64,000 bases of DNA from an uncultured Pelagibacteraceae bacterium (GTDB taxonomy: Bacteria > Pseudomonadota > Alphaproteobacteria > Pelagibacterales > Pelagibacteraceae): contig CACENW010000004.1 of NCBI GenBank assembly GCA_902560805.1, positions 1-64,000 of the forward strand, in the 5' to 3' direction. The notes under the pieces were generated by a model that had not been told where the DNA came from, did not search any database, and saw only the letters and a list, made by a program, of their open reading frames with translations. Both the position numbers and the translations under genes were made by a program. Numbering within the stretch: the first letter of the stretch is position 1; every line of letters begins with the position of its first letter. Shown piece by piece: positions 28,727 through 36,967 of this stretch.

Positions 28727-29728
28727 ATGTCCGTAAAAATTAAAATTGCAGTTGATGCAATGGGTGGCGATGGTTCACCAAAAAAAATTGTTGATGGTAT
28801 TATTTACAACCATCAATCAAATAAAAACAATTTTTACAAAATATTTGGAGATAAAAATAAAATTTCTCCACTAATTGAAAATAAAATTAACAAAGAGTTC
28901 TATGAAATTTTTCATACAGAGAATGAAATTAAAAGTACAGATAGTCCTTTAGAAGGTGCAAAAAGAGGTAAAGACACAAGCATGTGGCTTGCTATTCAGA
29001 GTGTAAAAGAAAAGCAGGCTGATATAGTTATTTCTGCTGGTAATACTGGCGCTCTACTAGTTGTATCAAAATTAAATCTTAAAATGATTGAAAATATAGA
29101 CAAACCAGCTTTGTCTGCGCTTTGGCCAAACAAAAAAGGCATGAGTGTTGTGTTAGATCTTGGAGCTAATATTGAATGTAGTTCAAAAAATTTAAGTGAT
29201 TTTTCTTCGATGGGAGCTGCTCTTTATAATTCGTTATATCCAGATGAAATAGCCAATGTTGCTTTATTGAATATTGGTTCAGAAGAATTAAAGGGCAACG
29301 AGGTAATAAAAGAAACATATCAAGTTCTTAATGACAAAAAAAATGAAAATTTTAATTTTTCTGGATACATAGAGGGTAATCACATAATGGATGGTAAAGT
29401 TGATGTAATTGTATCTGATGGATTTACTGGAAATGTTGCTTTAAAAACTGCCGAAGGGACAGCAAATTTTATTACAAGCGAATTAAAAAAAGCAATGGCG
29501 GGTAATTGGATAGGAAGGTTATCCTCTCTTTTAAACATAGTAAATTTAAAAAAGTTTAAAAAAAGATTAGATCCAAGGTTGTACAACGGTGCAATATTTA
29601 TAGGATTAGACTCTCCAGTTGTAAAAAGTCATGGTGGTACCGATTTTATTGGTTTTGCTAATTCTTTGGATGTTTGCAATAGAATAGTTAAAGGTAATTT
29701 GATAGAAAAGATTAAAAAGAATCTTTAA
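28727..29728 (+). CDS. plsX: Phosphate acyltransferase PlsX
   Basis: Converts acyl-ACP to acyl-phosphate for phospholipid synthesis. 333 residues. It shows IAVDAMGGDGSPKKIVDGI, VISAGNTGALLVVSKL, VLDLGANIECSSKNL and VDVIVSDGFTGNVALKTAEG. fabH, the usual next gene, is missing: ihfA starts at the base after the plsX stop codon. Confidence 0.96.
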   Translation: MSVKIKIAVDAMGGDGSPKKIVDGIIYNHQSNKNNFYKIFGDKNKISPLIENKINKEFYEIFHTENEIKSTDSPLEGAKRGKDTSMWLAIQSVKEKQADIVISAGNTGALLVVSKLNLKMIENIDKPALSALWPNKKGMSVVLDLGANIECSSKNLSDFSSMGAALYNSLYPDEIANVALLNIGSEELKGNEVIKETYQVLNDKKNENFNFSGYIEGNHIMDGKVDVIVSDGFTGNVALKTAEGTANFITSELKKAMAGNWIGRLSSLLNIVNLKKFKKRLDPRLYNGAIFIGLDSPVVKSHGGTDFIGFANSLDVCNRIVKGNLIEKIKKNL

Positions 29729-30028
29729 ATGAGAATAAATTTAACTAAAAAAGATTTAGTTAATTTAGTTTATATGCAACTAGGTTTTTCTAAACAAATT
29801 TCAGAAAACTTAATTGATGATTTTTTGTCTACTATTGTTTCTAATATTAAATCTGAGAAAAAACTTAAACTATCTAAATTTGGAACTTTTTCAATAAGAC
29901 AAAAAAAAAGTAGAATGGGTAGAAACCCCAAAACTAAAGAAACAAAAGTAATATCTAGTAGGGATGTTGTTTTATTTAAACCTTCAAAAGAATTTAAAGA
30001 GTTTATAAATCTTAAAGATTATGGATAA
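29729..30028 (+). CDS. ihfA: Integration host factor alpha/HU family protein
   Basis: 99-residue DNA-bending protein. It has an N-terminal helical dimer region (LTKKDLVNLVYMQLGFSKQISENLIDDFLSTI) and the DNA-binding beta arm with GRNPKTKETKVISSRDVVLFKPS. The length and the plsX-ihfA-merR context favour IHF alpha over HU. It overlaps the next gene by 8 bases. Confidence 0.9.
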   Translation: MRINLTKKDLVNLVYMQLGFSKQISENLIDDFLSTIVSNIKSEKKLKLSKFGTFSIRQKKSRMGRNPKTKETKVISSRDVVLFKPSKEFKEFINLKDYG

Positions 30029-30383
30029 AGCCGATCAAGCTTACAAAACTATTGGTGAGGTTGCAAAAATTTTAGACTTAAAAGTCAATAAGAAGGGCTC
30101 TTACCCTACACACATAATAAGATTTTGGGAAACACAGTTTAAACAAATCAAGCCAAAAATTATTAATTCCAATAGAAGATATTATGATGAAAAAAATATT
30201 GATCTTCTTAAGAAGATTAAATTTTTGCTTAAAGATCAAGGAATGACAATTAATGGAGTTAAAAAGATCCTTGATAATGAAGATACTTTAAAGCTTGACG
30301 AAATGGCAGATAAATCTATAAAAGCTGAAAAATTAAAAAATAAGTTAACTAAAATATCAAATATTTTAAAAACACTAAAATAA
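30021..30383 (+). CDS. MerR family transcriptional regulator
   Basis: 120-residue protein with an N-terminal winged helix: YKTIGEVAKILDL, THIIRFWETQFKQIKP and NRRYYDEKNIDLLKKIKFLL, then a short helix toward the C-terminus. It lacks an obvious effector-binding domain or metal-binding cysteines. This IHF-adjacent MerR is conserved in alphaproteobacteria, but its regulon is not known to me. rpmG follows with no gap. Confidence 0.85.
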   Translation: MDKADQAYKTIGEVAKILDLKVNKKGSYPTHIIRFWETQFKQIKPKIINSNRRYYDEKNIDLLKKIKFLLKDQGMTINGVKKILDNEDTLKLDEMADKSIKAEKLKNKLTKISNILKTLK

Positions 30384-30575
30384 ATGGCAAAAAAAACGCA
30401 CGTAAAAGTTAGAATGGTACCTGAAGCTAAACCAGATAGTCCTTTCTTTTACTATGTAAAAAAACCAGCAGGTGGTGAGAAAGCAAAAGTAAAATTATCT
30501 GCGAAAAAATATAATCCTGATACTCGAAAACACGAAATGTTCGTGGAGAAAAAGCTTCCACCTCATAGTAAGTAA
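30384..30575 (+). CDS. rpmG: 50S ribosomal protein L33
   Basis: 63-residue Cys-free L33. The core FFYYVKKP...KVKLSAKKYNPDTRKHEMFVEKKL matches the family. It is a few residues longer than the usual ~55, the extra being around PEAKPDS and PAGGEKAK. It starts at the base after the regulator's stop and converges on the chorismate mutase gene. Confidence 0.88.
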   Translation: MAKKTHVKVRMVPEAKPDSPFFYYVKKPAGGEKAKVKLSAKKYNPDTRKHEMFVEKKLPPHSK

Positions 30576-30576
30576 A

Positions 30577-30867
30577 TTATTTTTTTTTAAAATTTCTTCT
30601 TTCGTAATCAATATAAGACCAAATCATATTTTTCCAAATACGATTAGTTATTCTTGGATCTATTCCTTTTTTTAAGGATTTTTCTTTAATTTTTTTTAAA
30701 ATAAAATCAATTCTTTTCTTATCTACGATTTCTTTTTTAAATTCTTTAAGTTTTAAAACTTCTTCAACTAGTTTTGTTCTATATTTTACTAGAGATAATA
30801 ATTTATTGTCTAATTTATCTAATTTAACTCTTATTAAATCTAGTTTTTTTTTATTATTCGGCGACAT
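30577..30867 (-). CDS. Chorismate mutase (AroQ type)
   Basis: 96-residue single-domain AroQ protein. It starts with LDLIRVKLDKLDNKLLSLVKYRTKLVEEVLKLK and has DKKRIDFILKKI and a C-terminal IWKNMIWSYIDYER helix. The family rearranges chorismate to prephenate for Phe/Tyr synthesis, and key Arg/Lys positions are plausible. It stands alone, convergent with rpmG and divergent from ctaA. Confidence 0.82.
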   Translation of the reverse strand: MSPNNKKKLDLIRVKLDKLDNKLLSLVKYRTKLVEEVLKLKEFKKEIVDKKRIDFILKKIKEKSLKKGIDPRITNRIWKNMIWSYIDYERRNFKKK

Positions 30868-30910
30868 TTAATTTATTGGAATACTTAATAATTATTATAT
30901 TTATCTGACC

Positions 30911-31936
30911 ATGTACAGTGAGAATAATCATTTAAATAATCAACTTAAATTATGGATGTTAACCCTATTAGTTTTAGTTTCTTTAATAATATTAATTGGT
31001 GGTTTAACAAGATTAACAGACTCTGGTCTATCAATTACCACATGGGAATTGTTTGTTGGTTTTTTTCCACCTTTCTCAAATGAAAAATGGTTAGAATATT
31101 TTAGTTTATACAAAACAATTCCTGAATACAGCCAGCAAAACTACAATATGTCCTTAGATGAATTTAAAGTAATATTTTGGTGGGAGTGGGGACACAGACA
31201 GTTGGGTAGAATTATTGGTTTAGCAGTATTGCTTCCAATGATTTATTTTTCAATTAAACAAGGAATTTGGATTATTAAAAAATATGGACTTATTTTTTTA
31301 TTAGTTTGTTTTCAAGGATTTTTAGGTTGGTACATGGTTTCTAGTGGATTAGTTGAAAGAATTGATGTTAGTCATTATAGGCTAGCAATACATTTAGTTA
31401 CAGCTTTTATAATTTTATCAATAGTATACTGGCAATTTTTAAAATTATCCTCTACTACAAATCAAACCATTTCTATAGATCTTTATATTGTAAATATATT
31501 TTTATTTTTATTATTTTTGCAACTAATTATAGGTGCCTTTGTATCTGGTATGGATGCTGGTAAAATTTATAATACTTGGCCGTTGATGGGTGTTAATTAT
31601 TTTCCTGATGATAGTAGTTTTAAAGAGTTTTTAAATTTAAAAGTTTTTGATAATCCATCTATTGTTCAATTTATTCATAGAAATTTAGCATACTTAATTA
31701 TTTTCATTTATGCTTTAATCCTCTTGAAGGTAATTAATACTGGAAACAAAAAATTATATAAACCTATTATTGTAATTGGTTTGACTTTGGTATTTCAAAT
31801 TTTTCTTGGTGTGATAACTATTTTATCTGGAGTAAAAATGTTATTTGCATCTTTACACCAGATAAATTCTATTTTGATAATACTTTCAACTTTGTATTTT
31901 ATATTTATCTCAAAATACAAAAGAGATATTAATTAA
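30911..31936 (+). CDS. ctaA: Heme A synthase (COX15/CtaA)
   Basis: Converts heme O to heme A for cytochrome c oxidase. 341-residue inner-membrane protein with about eight transmembrane helices. It shows LIGGLTRLTDSGLSITTWE near the N-terminus, FWWEWGHRQLGRIIGL with a heme-ligand His, SHYRLAIHLVTA, and FIHRNLAYLIIF and SLHQINSILII in the second half. All four His regions are present. Confidence 0.94.
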   Translation: MYSENNHLNNQLKLWMLTLLVLVSLIILIGGLTRLTDSGLSITTWELFVGFFPPFSNEKWLEYFSLYKTIPEYSQQNYNMSLDEFKVIFWWEWGHRQLGRIIGLAVLLPMIYFSIKQGIWIIKKYGLIFLLVCFQGFLGWYMVSSGLVERIDVSHYRLAIHLVTAFIILSIVYWQFLKLSSTTNQTISIDLYIVNIFLFLLFLQLIIGAFVSGMDAGKIYNTWPLMGVNYFPDDSSFKEFLNLKVFDNPSIVQFIHRNLAYLIIFIYALILLKVINTGNKKLYKPIIVIGLTLVFQIFLGVITILSGVKMLFASLHQINSILIILSTLYFIFISKYKRDIN

Positions 31937-31963
31937 TTTCTATTTGTAGACATATAAATATAA

Positions 31964-33292
31964 TTAACTAACTGCTTTTAAGTTACCTTTTGTTGACTTG
32001 TCTAAAGCCTGATCCAAATCGTCAATTATGTCATCAATATGTTCTAAACCAATACAAAGTCTAACATACCCTAGAGTAACACCAGATGCTGCTAATTCAT
32101 CTTCATTTAATTGGCTATGTGTAGTTGTTGCTGGATGTATTGCTAAACTTCTAGCATCACCTATATTTGCAACATGATAGAACATTTTTAAAGCTTCAAT
32201 GAACTTTTTACCAGCCTCAATACCACCAGCCAATTCAATACCAACCAAAGCACCATTACCATTTTTTAGATATTTTTTTGCTCGACTTGATATGTTTTCA
32301 TCATGCTCAGTAGCATAAATAACTTTCTTAATTGCTTTATGATTTTTTAAATAATCAACTACTTTTGCGGCATTATCGCAATGTTGTTTCATTCTTAAAG
32401 CTACAGTTTCAAGTCCCTGTATAACACCAAATGCATTATCTGGAGAAAGTGCTGATCCTAAATCTCTTAACAAGGTAACTCTTGCTCTTACTGCAAAAGC
32501 AACATTTGCTCCAGTTAATTCAGGTACTGCTTTACCCCAAATAACACCTCCATAACTTGCATCAGGTTCGTTAAACAATGGTTGCCTTTTCGGATCCGCT
32601 GTCCAATCAAAATTACCACCATCAATTAGCGCACCCCCAACTACTGTTCCATGACCTGCTATATATTTTGTTAAAGAATAAACAACTACAGCAGCACCAT
32701 GTTCGATTGGTTTACAAATTACAGGGGCAGCAGTGTTATCCAAGATTAATGGAATGTTATATTTTTTACCAATATCTGAGACTTCTTTAATTGGAAAAAC
32801 TCTTAAATATGGATTTGGCAACGTCTCTCCATAAAAAGCTCTAGTTTTATCATCTATTGCTTTTTCAAAGTTTTTCGGATCAGAAGGATCAGCAAATCTT
32901 ACTTCTATACCAAGCTTACTTAATGTATGTGCAAACAATGAAACCGTTCCACCATAAAGATCTGTTGAACTTATAATATTATCTCCAGCTTGAGCAACGT
33001 TTAATATTGCAAAAGTGGAAGCAGTTTGTCCAGATGCTACAGTTAAACTCGCAAGACCACCTTCAAGAGCAGCTATTCTTTTTTCCAACACATCATTTGT
33101 TGGATTCATTATTCTTGTATAGATATTTCCAAACTCTTTTAACGCAAATAAATTAGCTGCATGTTCAGTGTTGTTAAATTGATATGATGTTGTTCTATAA
33201 ATAGGAACTGCTACTGAATTTGTAGCTGGATCACTTCTATAATCTCCACCATGTATGGCAATAGTTTCTGGATTATTTCTTTTTGTGCTCAT
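31964..33292 (-). CDS. metY: O-acetylhomoserine aminocarboxypropyltransferase (MetY)
   Basis: PLP enzyme making homocysteine (or methionine) from O-acetylhomoserine and sulfide or methanethiol. 442 residues. It has TIAIHGGDYRSDPATNSVAVPIY, ALEGGLASLTVASGQTA, the Schiff-base Lys in YSLTKYIAGHGTVVGGAL and a C-terminal RLCIGLEHIDDIIDDL. A GGAG ribosome site lies 5 bases before the ATG and forms part of the SAM-V aptamer upstream, so translation should fall when SAM is high. Confidence 0.95.
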   Translation of the reverse strand: MSTKRNNPETIAIHGGDYRSDPATNSVAVPIYRTTSYQFNNTEHAANLFALKEFGNIYTRIMNPTNDVLEKRIAALEGGLASLTVASGQTASTFAILNVAQAGDNIISSTDLYGGTVSLFAHTLSKLGIEVRFADPSDPKNFEKAIDDKTRAFYGETLPNPYLRVFPIKEVSDIGKKYNIPLILDNTAAPVICKPIEHGAAVVVYSLTKYIAGHGTVVGGALIDGGNFDWTADPKRQPLFNEPDASYGGVIWGKAVPELTGANVAFAVRARVTLLRDLGSALSPDNAFGVIQGLETVALRMKQHCDNAAKVVDYLKNHKAIKKVIYATEHDENISSRAKKYLKNGNGALVGIELAGGIEAGKKFIEALKMFYHVANIGDARSLAIHPATTTHSQLNEDELAASGVTLGYVRLCIGLEHIDDIIDDLDQALDKSTKGNLKAVS

Positions 33293-33297
33293 TTTTA

Positions 33298-33351
33298 CTC
33301 CTTTTTTAGTGCTTTTGCTTTATGCAAGGCGCACAATACAGTTCAAATGCC
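33298..33351 (-). ncRNA. SAM-V riboswitch controlling metY translation
   Basis: Read on the minus strand, GGC (33351-33349) pairs with GCC (33330-33328). GTGC (33334-33331) pairs with GCAC (33312-33309). A small hairpin TTGC/GCAA (33327-33324 with 33318-33315) sits between. The conserved ACTGTATTG loop and the 3' A-run ending in GGAG are present. The ligand-stabilised fold includes the Shine-Dalgarno. This matches the SAM-V pattern described for marine metY genes. Confidence 0.88.
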
Positions 33352-33375
33352 TACCGATTTAAAATTTTATGAAAA

Positions 33376-33423
33376 TTCCATTTTAGCAGTTTTATGCCCG
33401 CAATAGGATCAAATCGGCATGGG
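33376..33423 (-). ncRNA. SAM-II riboswitch upstream of the SAM-V aptamer
   Basis: Minus strand: stem ATGCC (33420-33416) with GGCAT (33398-33394). The conserved GATTTGATCCTATTGC loop follows, then a GCTAAAATGG tail whose GGA (33379-33377) can pair with TCC (33408-33406) as the pseudoknot. This agrees with the SAM-II architecture. The 24 bases to SAM-V hold only an AT hairpin (AATTTT/AAAATT), not a classic terminator. Confidence 0.82.
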
Positions 33424-33465
33424 TTTTCTAGCATATTAGTTATGTTTTACAAGTTAAATATAAAA

Positions 33466-33493
33466 TTGACTTTGAATAATTTAATAGTATTAA
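33466..33493 (+). promoter_or_regulatory. Putative rplM promoter
   Basis: TTGACT (33466-33471), then 16 bases, then TATTAA (33488-33493), which ends 10 bases before the rplM ATG. If used, the leader would be only a few bases, with no room for a Shine-Dalgarno. It lies back-to-back with the metY leader region. Confidence 0.35.
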
Positions 33494-33503
33494 TCCTCGC
33501 ACA

Positions 33504-33962
33504 ATGACAAAATTCACAAAAAAAGATCAAGTTACATCATCTTGGTACGAGATAGACGCAAAAAATGCAGTTGTTGGAAGATTAGCCACTGTTGTATCCA
33601 ATATAATTAGAGGTAAAAACAAGACTACATACACACCACATATGGATGATGGTGATTTTGTTGTAGTAAAAAATATCGAACAAGCAAGATTTACTGGTAA
33701 GAAATTTCAAAATAAAAAGTACTATAGACATACAGGTCATCCTGGTGGAATAAAAGTTACAACACCAGAAAAACTTCATGAAAAAAAACCTGGAGAAACT
33801 TTAAAGATGGCAGTTAAAAGAATGTTGCCAGGTGGTGTTTTAGGTAGAAAACAATTAACAAAACTAAAAATTTACTCTGGAAGTGAGCATCCTCATGCTG
33901 CACAAAATCCAAAAGTTATAGATTTAGATAAATTAAATAATAAAAACATTGCAAGAAATTAA
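33504..33962 (+). CDS. rplM: 50S ribosomal protein L13
   Basis: 152-residue primary 23S rRNA-binding protein. It shows WYEIDAKNAVVGRLATVVSNIIRGKNKTTYTPHMDDGD (split over 14-50), YYRHTGHPGGIK and VKRMLPGGVLGRKQLTKLKIYSGSEHPH. The partner rpsI starts one base after its stop, the near-universal L13-S9 pair. Confidence 0.97.
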   Translation: MTKFTKKDQVTSSWYEIDAKNAVVGRLATVVSNIIRGKNKTTYTPHMDDGDFVVVKNIEQARFTGKKFQNKKYYRHTGHPGGIKVTTPEKLHEKKPGETLKMAVKRMLPGGVLGRKQLTKLKIYSGSEHPHAAQNPKVIDLDKLNNKNIARN

Positions 33963-33963
33963 T

Positions 33964-34401
33964 ATGGAAAATTTACAATCAAATACAAAAACTCCTAAAC
34001 TAAAGTTAGATTTTAAAGACAGCAAGTACGCTACTGGTAGAAGAAAAACTTCTATAGCTAAAGTTTGGTTAAAAAAAGGTTCAGGAAAAATTTATGTAAA
34101 CGGCAAATTATATAATGAATATTTTGCTGATGAAATTCATAAAATGCAAATTACAAGACCTTTTGAAATTATAAACCAAGCTACTGATTATGATGTAAGA
34201 TGTAGCGTAAAAGGCGGTGGACCAACAGGTCAAGCCGGAGCAATGGTTCATGGTATATCCAAAGCCTTAGTTCTTTTTGACGAAAATTTAAAAACAACAT
34301 TGAAAACTGAGAAACTTACAACCAGAGACTCAAGAGCTGTAGAGAGAAAAAAACCTGGTAGAAGAAAAGCTAGAAGAAGCTTTCAGTTTTCTAAAAGATA
34401 A
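33964..34401 (+). CDS. rpsI: 30S ribosomal protein S9
   Basis: 145 residues. It shows YATGRRKTSIAKVWLKKGSGKIYVNGK near the N-terminus, the GGGPTGQAGAMVHGISKAL segment, and the basic C-terminal tail KKPGRRKARRSFQFSKR that reaches the decoding site. I start at the ATG at 33964. An upstream TTG in the rplM tail (33949) would add five residues and is less likely. Confidence 0.97.
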   Translation: MENLQSNTKTPKLKLDFKDSKYATGRRKTSIAKVWLKKGSGKIYVNGKLYNEYFADEIHKMQITRPFEIINQATDYDVRCSVKGGGPTGQAGAMVHGISKALVLFDENLKTTLKTEKLTTRDSRAVERKKPGRRKARRSFQFSKR

Positions 34402-34434
34402 TTTTTTTTTCAATTTAAACTGTTATAATAAAAA

Positions 34435-35454
34435 ATGCCTAAGCTTAATGCATTAGTTGCTGGATCTACTGGATATATTGGTGTTCAATTAATCAAATTA
34501 TTAATTAAACATAAATATATTAATATTAAATATTTATGTGGAAATTCATCTGTTGGAAAAAATATTTCTTATTATGATAAATCTTTATCAAAAAAAAAAT
34601 TACCAAAAATTGTTAAATTTAATCAAAAATTGTTAAATGGTGTTGATGTTGTTTTTACAGCCTTACCGAATGGTGAAGCTCAAGATATAGCAAAAAAACT
34701 TAATCATAATATTACTCTAATTGATTTAGCAGCAGATTTTAGATTAGAAAAAATTAATGATTATTTAAAATGGTATAAACAAAAACATCGAGCTCCAGAA
34801 TTACAGAAGAAAAGCATTTATAGTTTACCCGAAATAAATCGTGATGAATTAAAAAATTACAATATAATTTCATGTCCAGGATGTTATCCAACATCAATAT
34901 TATTACCTCTGGTTCCTTTGTTTAAAAAAAAATTAGTTAAATTAGATAATATAATTATTGATTCAAAATCTGGTTATTCTGGTGCCGGTAGAGGAGTTCA
35001 TAAAAAATATAAAGATAAGAATTTATACGAGTCTTTAAGTGCTTATGGTGTCGGTTTTCATAGACATAATTCTGAAATACAACAATTTTTAAGAAAATTT
35101 ACTAATAAAAATTTTCAATTTAGTTTTACCCCACATTTATCTCCAATGTTTAGAGGTATATTGAGTACTATTTATCTAGATTTAGAGAAAAATGTTAATC
35201 AATCAAAAATTATCAAAACGCTTAAGAAATCTTATAAGAGTGAAAATTTTGTTAAAATATTAGACTCTGATAAACTTTTAAGCACAAATGATGTTATTAA
35301 TACAAACAATTGCTTTATTACAGTGTGTAAAACAAAATATAAAAACAAAATAATCATCATTTCAGCAATTGATAATTTAATCAAAGGTGGAGCAGGTCAG
35401 GCTGTTCAAAATTTAAATAATAAATTTAATTTTCCCGAAAAAACTGCTTTATAA
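34435..35454 (+). CDS. argC: N-acetyl-gamma-glutamyl-phosphate reductase
   Basis: Third step of arginine synthesis, NADPH-dependent. 339 residues. It has an N-terminal Rossmann motif VAGSTGYIGVQLIKLL and the catalytic Cys150 in SCPGCYPTS, followed by SKSGYSGAGRG and HRHNSEIQQFL. The C-terminus has DNLIKGGAGQAVQNLN. The stop overlaps the start of the small lipoprotein gene by one base. Confidence 0.95.
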   Translation: MPKLNALVAGSTGYIGVQLIKLLIKHKYINIKYLCGNSSVGKNISYYDKSLSKKKLPKIVKFNQKLLNGVDVVFTALPNGEAQDIAKKLNHNITLIDLAADFRLEKINDYLKWYKQKHRAPELQKKSIYSLPEINRDELKNYNIISCPGCYPTSILLPLVPLFKKKLVKLDNIIIDSKSGYSGAGRGVHKKYKDKNLYESLSAYGVGFHRHNSEIQQFLRKFTNKNFQFSFTPHLSPMFRGILSTIYLDLEKNVNQSKIIKTLKKSYKSENFVKILDSDKLLSTNDVINTNNCFITVCKTKYKNKIIIISAIDNLIKGGAGQAVQNLNNKFNFPEKTAL

Positions 35455-35678
35455 TGAAATATCTGTTAATTATTTTTCTACTTTTTTTAAGTAATTGCTC
35501 TTTAAATAAAGATTCTCAATATTGGACTGAACATCCTACTAAAAATAAAAAAAATCAAAAAAAAATAAATGAAATACTTAAAAAGTCTGACGATATAACA
35601 AAAATGACATTGAAAGAATATGAGATTTATATAGATGACTATACTAAAAAAAGTAAATATCCAGATATAAGTAAATGA
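35454..35678 (+). CDS. Small lipoprotein of unknown function
   Basis: 74 residues. The signal peptide MKYLLIIFLLFLSNC has a lipobox (Cys15), followed by a short, charged, lysine-rich region ending in TKMTLKEYEIYIDDYTKKSKYPDIS. I do not recognise the family. It is wedged between argC and hom with a one-base and a four-base overlap, so it is very likely expressed with them. A link to amino-acid synthesis is not implied, since it would sit in the periplasm or on a membrane. Confidence 0.7.
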   Translation: MKYLLIIFLLFLSNCSLNKDSQYWTEHPTKNKKNQKKINEILKKSDDITKMTLKEYEIYIDDYTKKSKYPDISK

Positions 35679-36967
35679 ATAAAATAGTAAATGTTGCAGT
35701 TGTTGGACTTGGTCAAGTTGGTAATTATTTAAATAATGAGCTGATTATTAAAAAAAAGGATATTGAACTTAAAACAGGTAAAAGAGTAAACGTAGTAGCT
35801 ATTTCTGCAAAAAATATAAATAAAAAAAGAAAATATAAAATTAATAGAAAAATTTTTTACAAAAACCCCTTCGAAATTTTTAAGAAAGAAAAAGTTGATA
35901 TATTATTTGAAGTTATTGGACAATCTGATGGGGTTTCAAAAAAATTAGTTGAAACTGCTTTAAAAAATAAAATTCATGTAATTACTCCAAACAAAGCTTT
36001 AATTTCAAAACATGGAAACAATTTAGCTAAACTAGCTGAAAAAAATAATGTTAATTTAGAATTCGAAGCATCAGTTGCTGGTGGTATACCGATATTGAGA
36101 TCTATTAAAGAGGGATTAGCTACTAATAAATTATCTAAAGTTTATGGAATTTTAAATGGTACTTCAAATTATATTTTATCAGAGATGGAAAATTCTGAGC
36201 AAAATTTTGCCGATGTTTTGAAAAAAGCTCAAGCCCTTGGCTATGCTGAACCTGGAAATCCAAAATTAGATTTAAATGGTTTTGATGCATTTGCAAAAGT
36301 GAGAATTTTGTCTGCCTTGACTTTTAGCAGCAAAATATCAAATAAAAAATGTTTAATGGAAGGAATAGAAAATATTGATTTAAAAGATATTAAAATTGCA
36401 AATCAATTAGATTTAAGAATTAAATTATTGGGTATTTCTGAACTTAAAAATAATCAACTTTTTGAAACTGTTCATCCATGCCTTGTAAGTAAAAAATCAT
36501 ATATAGGTAATGTTAACGGAGTAATGAATGCTGTGATCCTTAATGGTAAACCTGTTGGAGAAAGTGTATTGCAAGGGGAGGGTGCTGGGCCAGGTCCTAC
36601 TTCATCATCATTGTTATCTGACTTATTATCGATTTTGAGAGGAAATATCAAAAAACCATTTGGTGTAAGCGTAAATAAACTTAAAACTTTAAAAACTTAT
36701 AATGTAAACAATTATATTAATTCCTTATATTTAAGATTTGAAGTTAAAGATAGACCAGGTGTTTTGTCTCAAATAACTAATCGTTTAGCCAAATATAAAA
36801 TTTCTGTAAAAAGATTAATTCAAACTCCAGATAAAAAAAATAATAAAGCTACAATAGTAATAGTTACACATAAAACTACAGAATTAAATTGTAATAGCTG
36901 TTTATCTATATTTAAAAAAAATAAAAATATCTTAAAATCACCCACGATAATTAGATTGCTTGATTAA
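35675..36967 (+). CDS. hom: Homoserine dehydrogenase
   Basis: NAD(P)-dependent reduction of aspartate semialdehyde to homoserine, the branch point to threonine and methionine (feeding metY). 430 residues. It has an N-terminal VAVVGLGQVGNYL, NKALISKHGNNLAKLAE, EASVAGGIPILRSIKEGL, LNGTSNYILSEM and GPGPTSSSLLSDLL. A C-terminal ACT domain (~350-425, RFEVKDRPGVLSQITNRLA) probably gives feedback regulation. Confidence 0.95.
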   Translation: MNKIVNVAVVGLGQVGNYLNNELIIKKKDIELKTGKRVNVVAISAKNINKKRKYKINRKIFYKNPFEIFKKEKVDILFEVIGQSDGVSKKLVETALKNKIHVITPNKALISKHGNNLAKLAEKNNVNLEFEASVAGGIPILRSIKEGLATNKLSKVYGILNGTSNYILSEMENSEQNFADVLKKAQALGYAEPGNPKLDLNGFDAFAKVRILSALTFSSKISNKKCLMEGIENIDLKDIKIANQLDLRIKLLGISELKNNQLFETVHPCLVSKKSYIGNVNGVMNAVILNGKPVGESVLQGEGAGPGPTSSSLLSDLLSILRGNIKKPFGVSVNKLKTLKTYNVNNYINSLYLRFEVKDRPGVLSQITNRLAKYKISVKRLIQTPDKKNNKATIVIVTHKTTELNCNSCLSIFKKNKNILKSPTIIRLLD

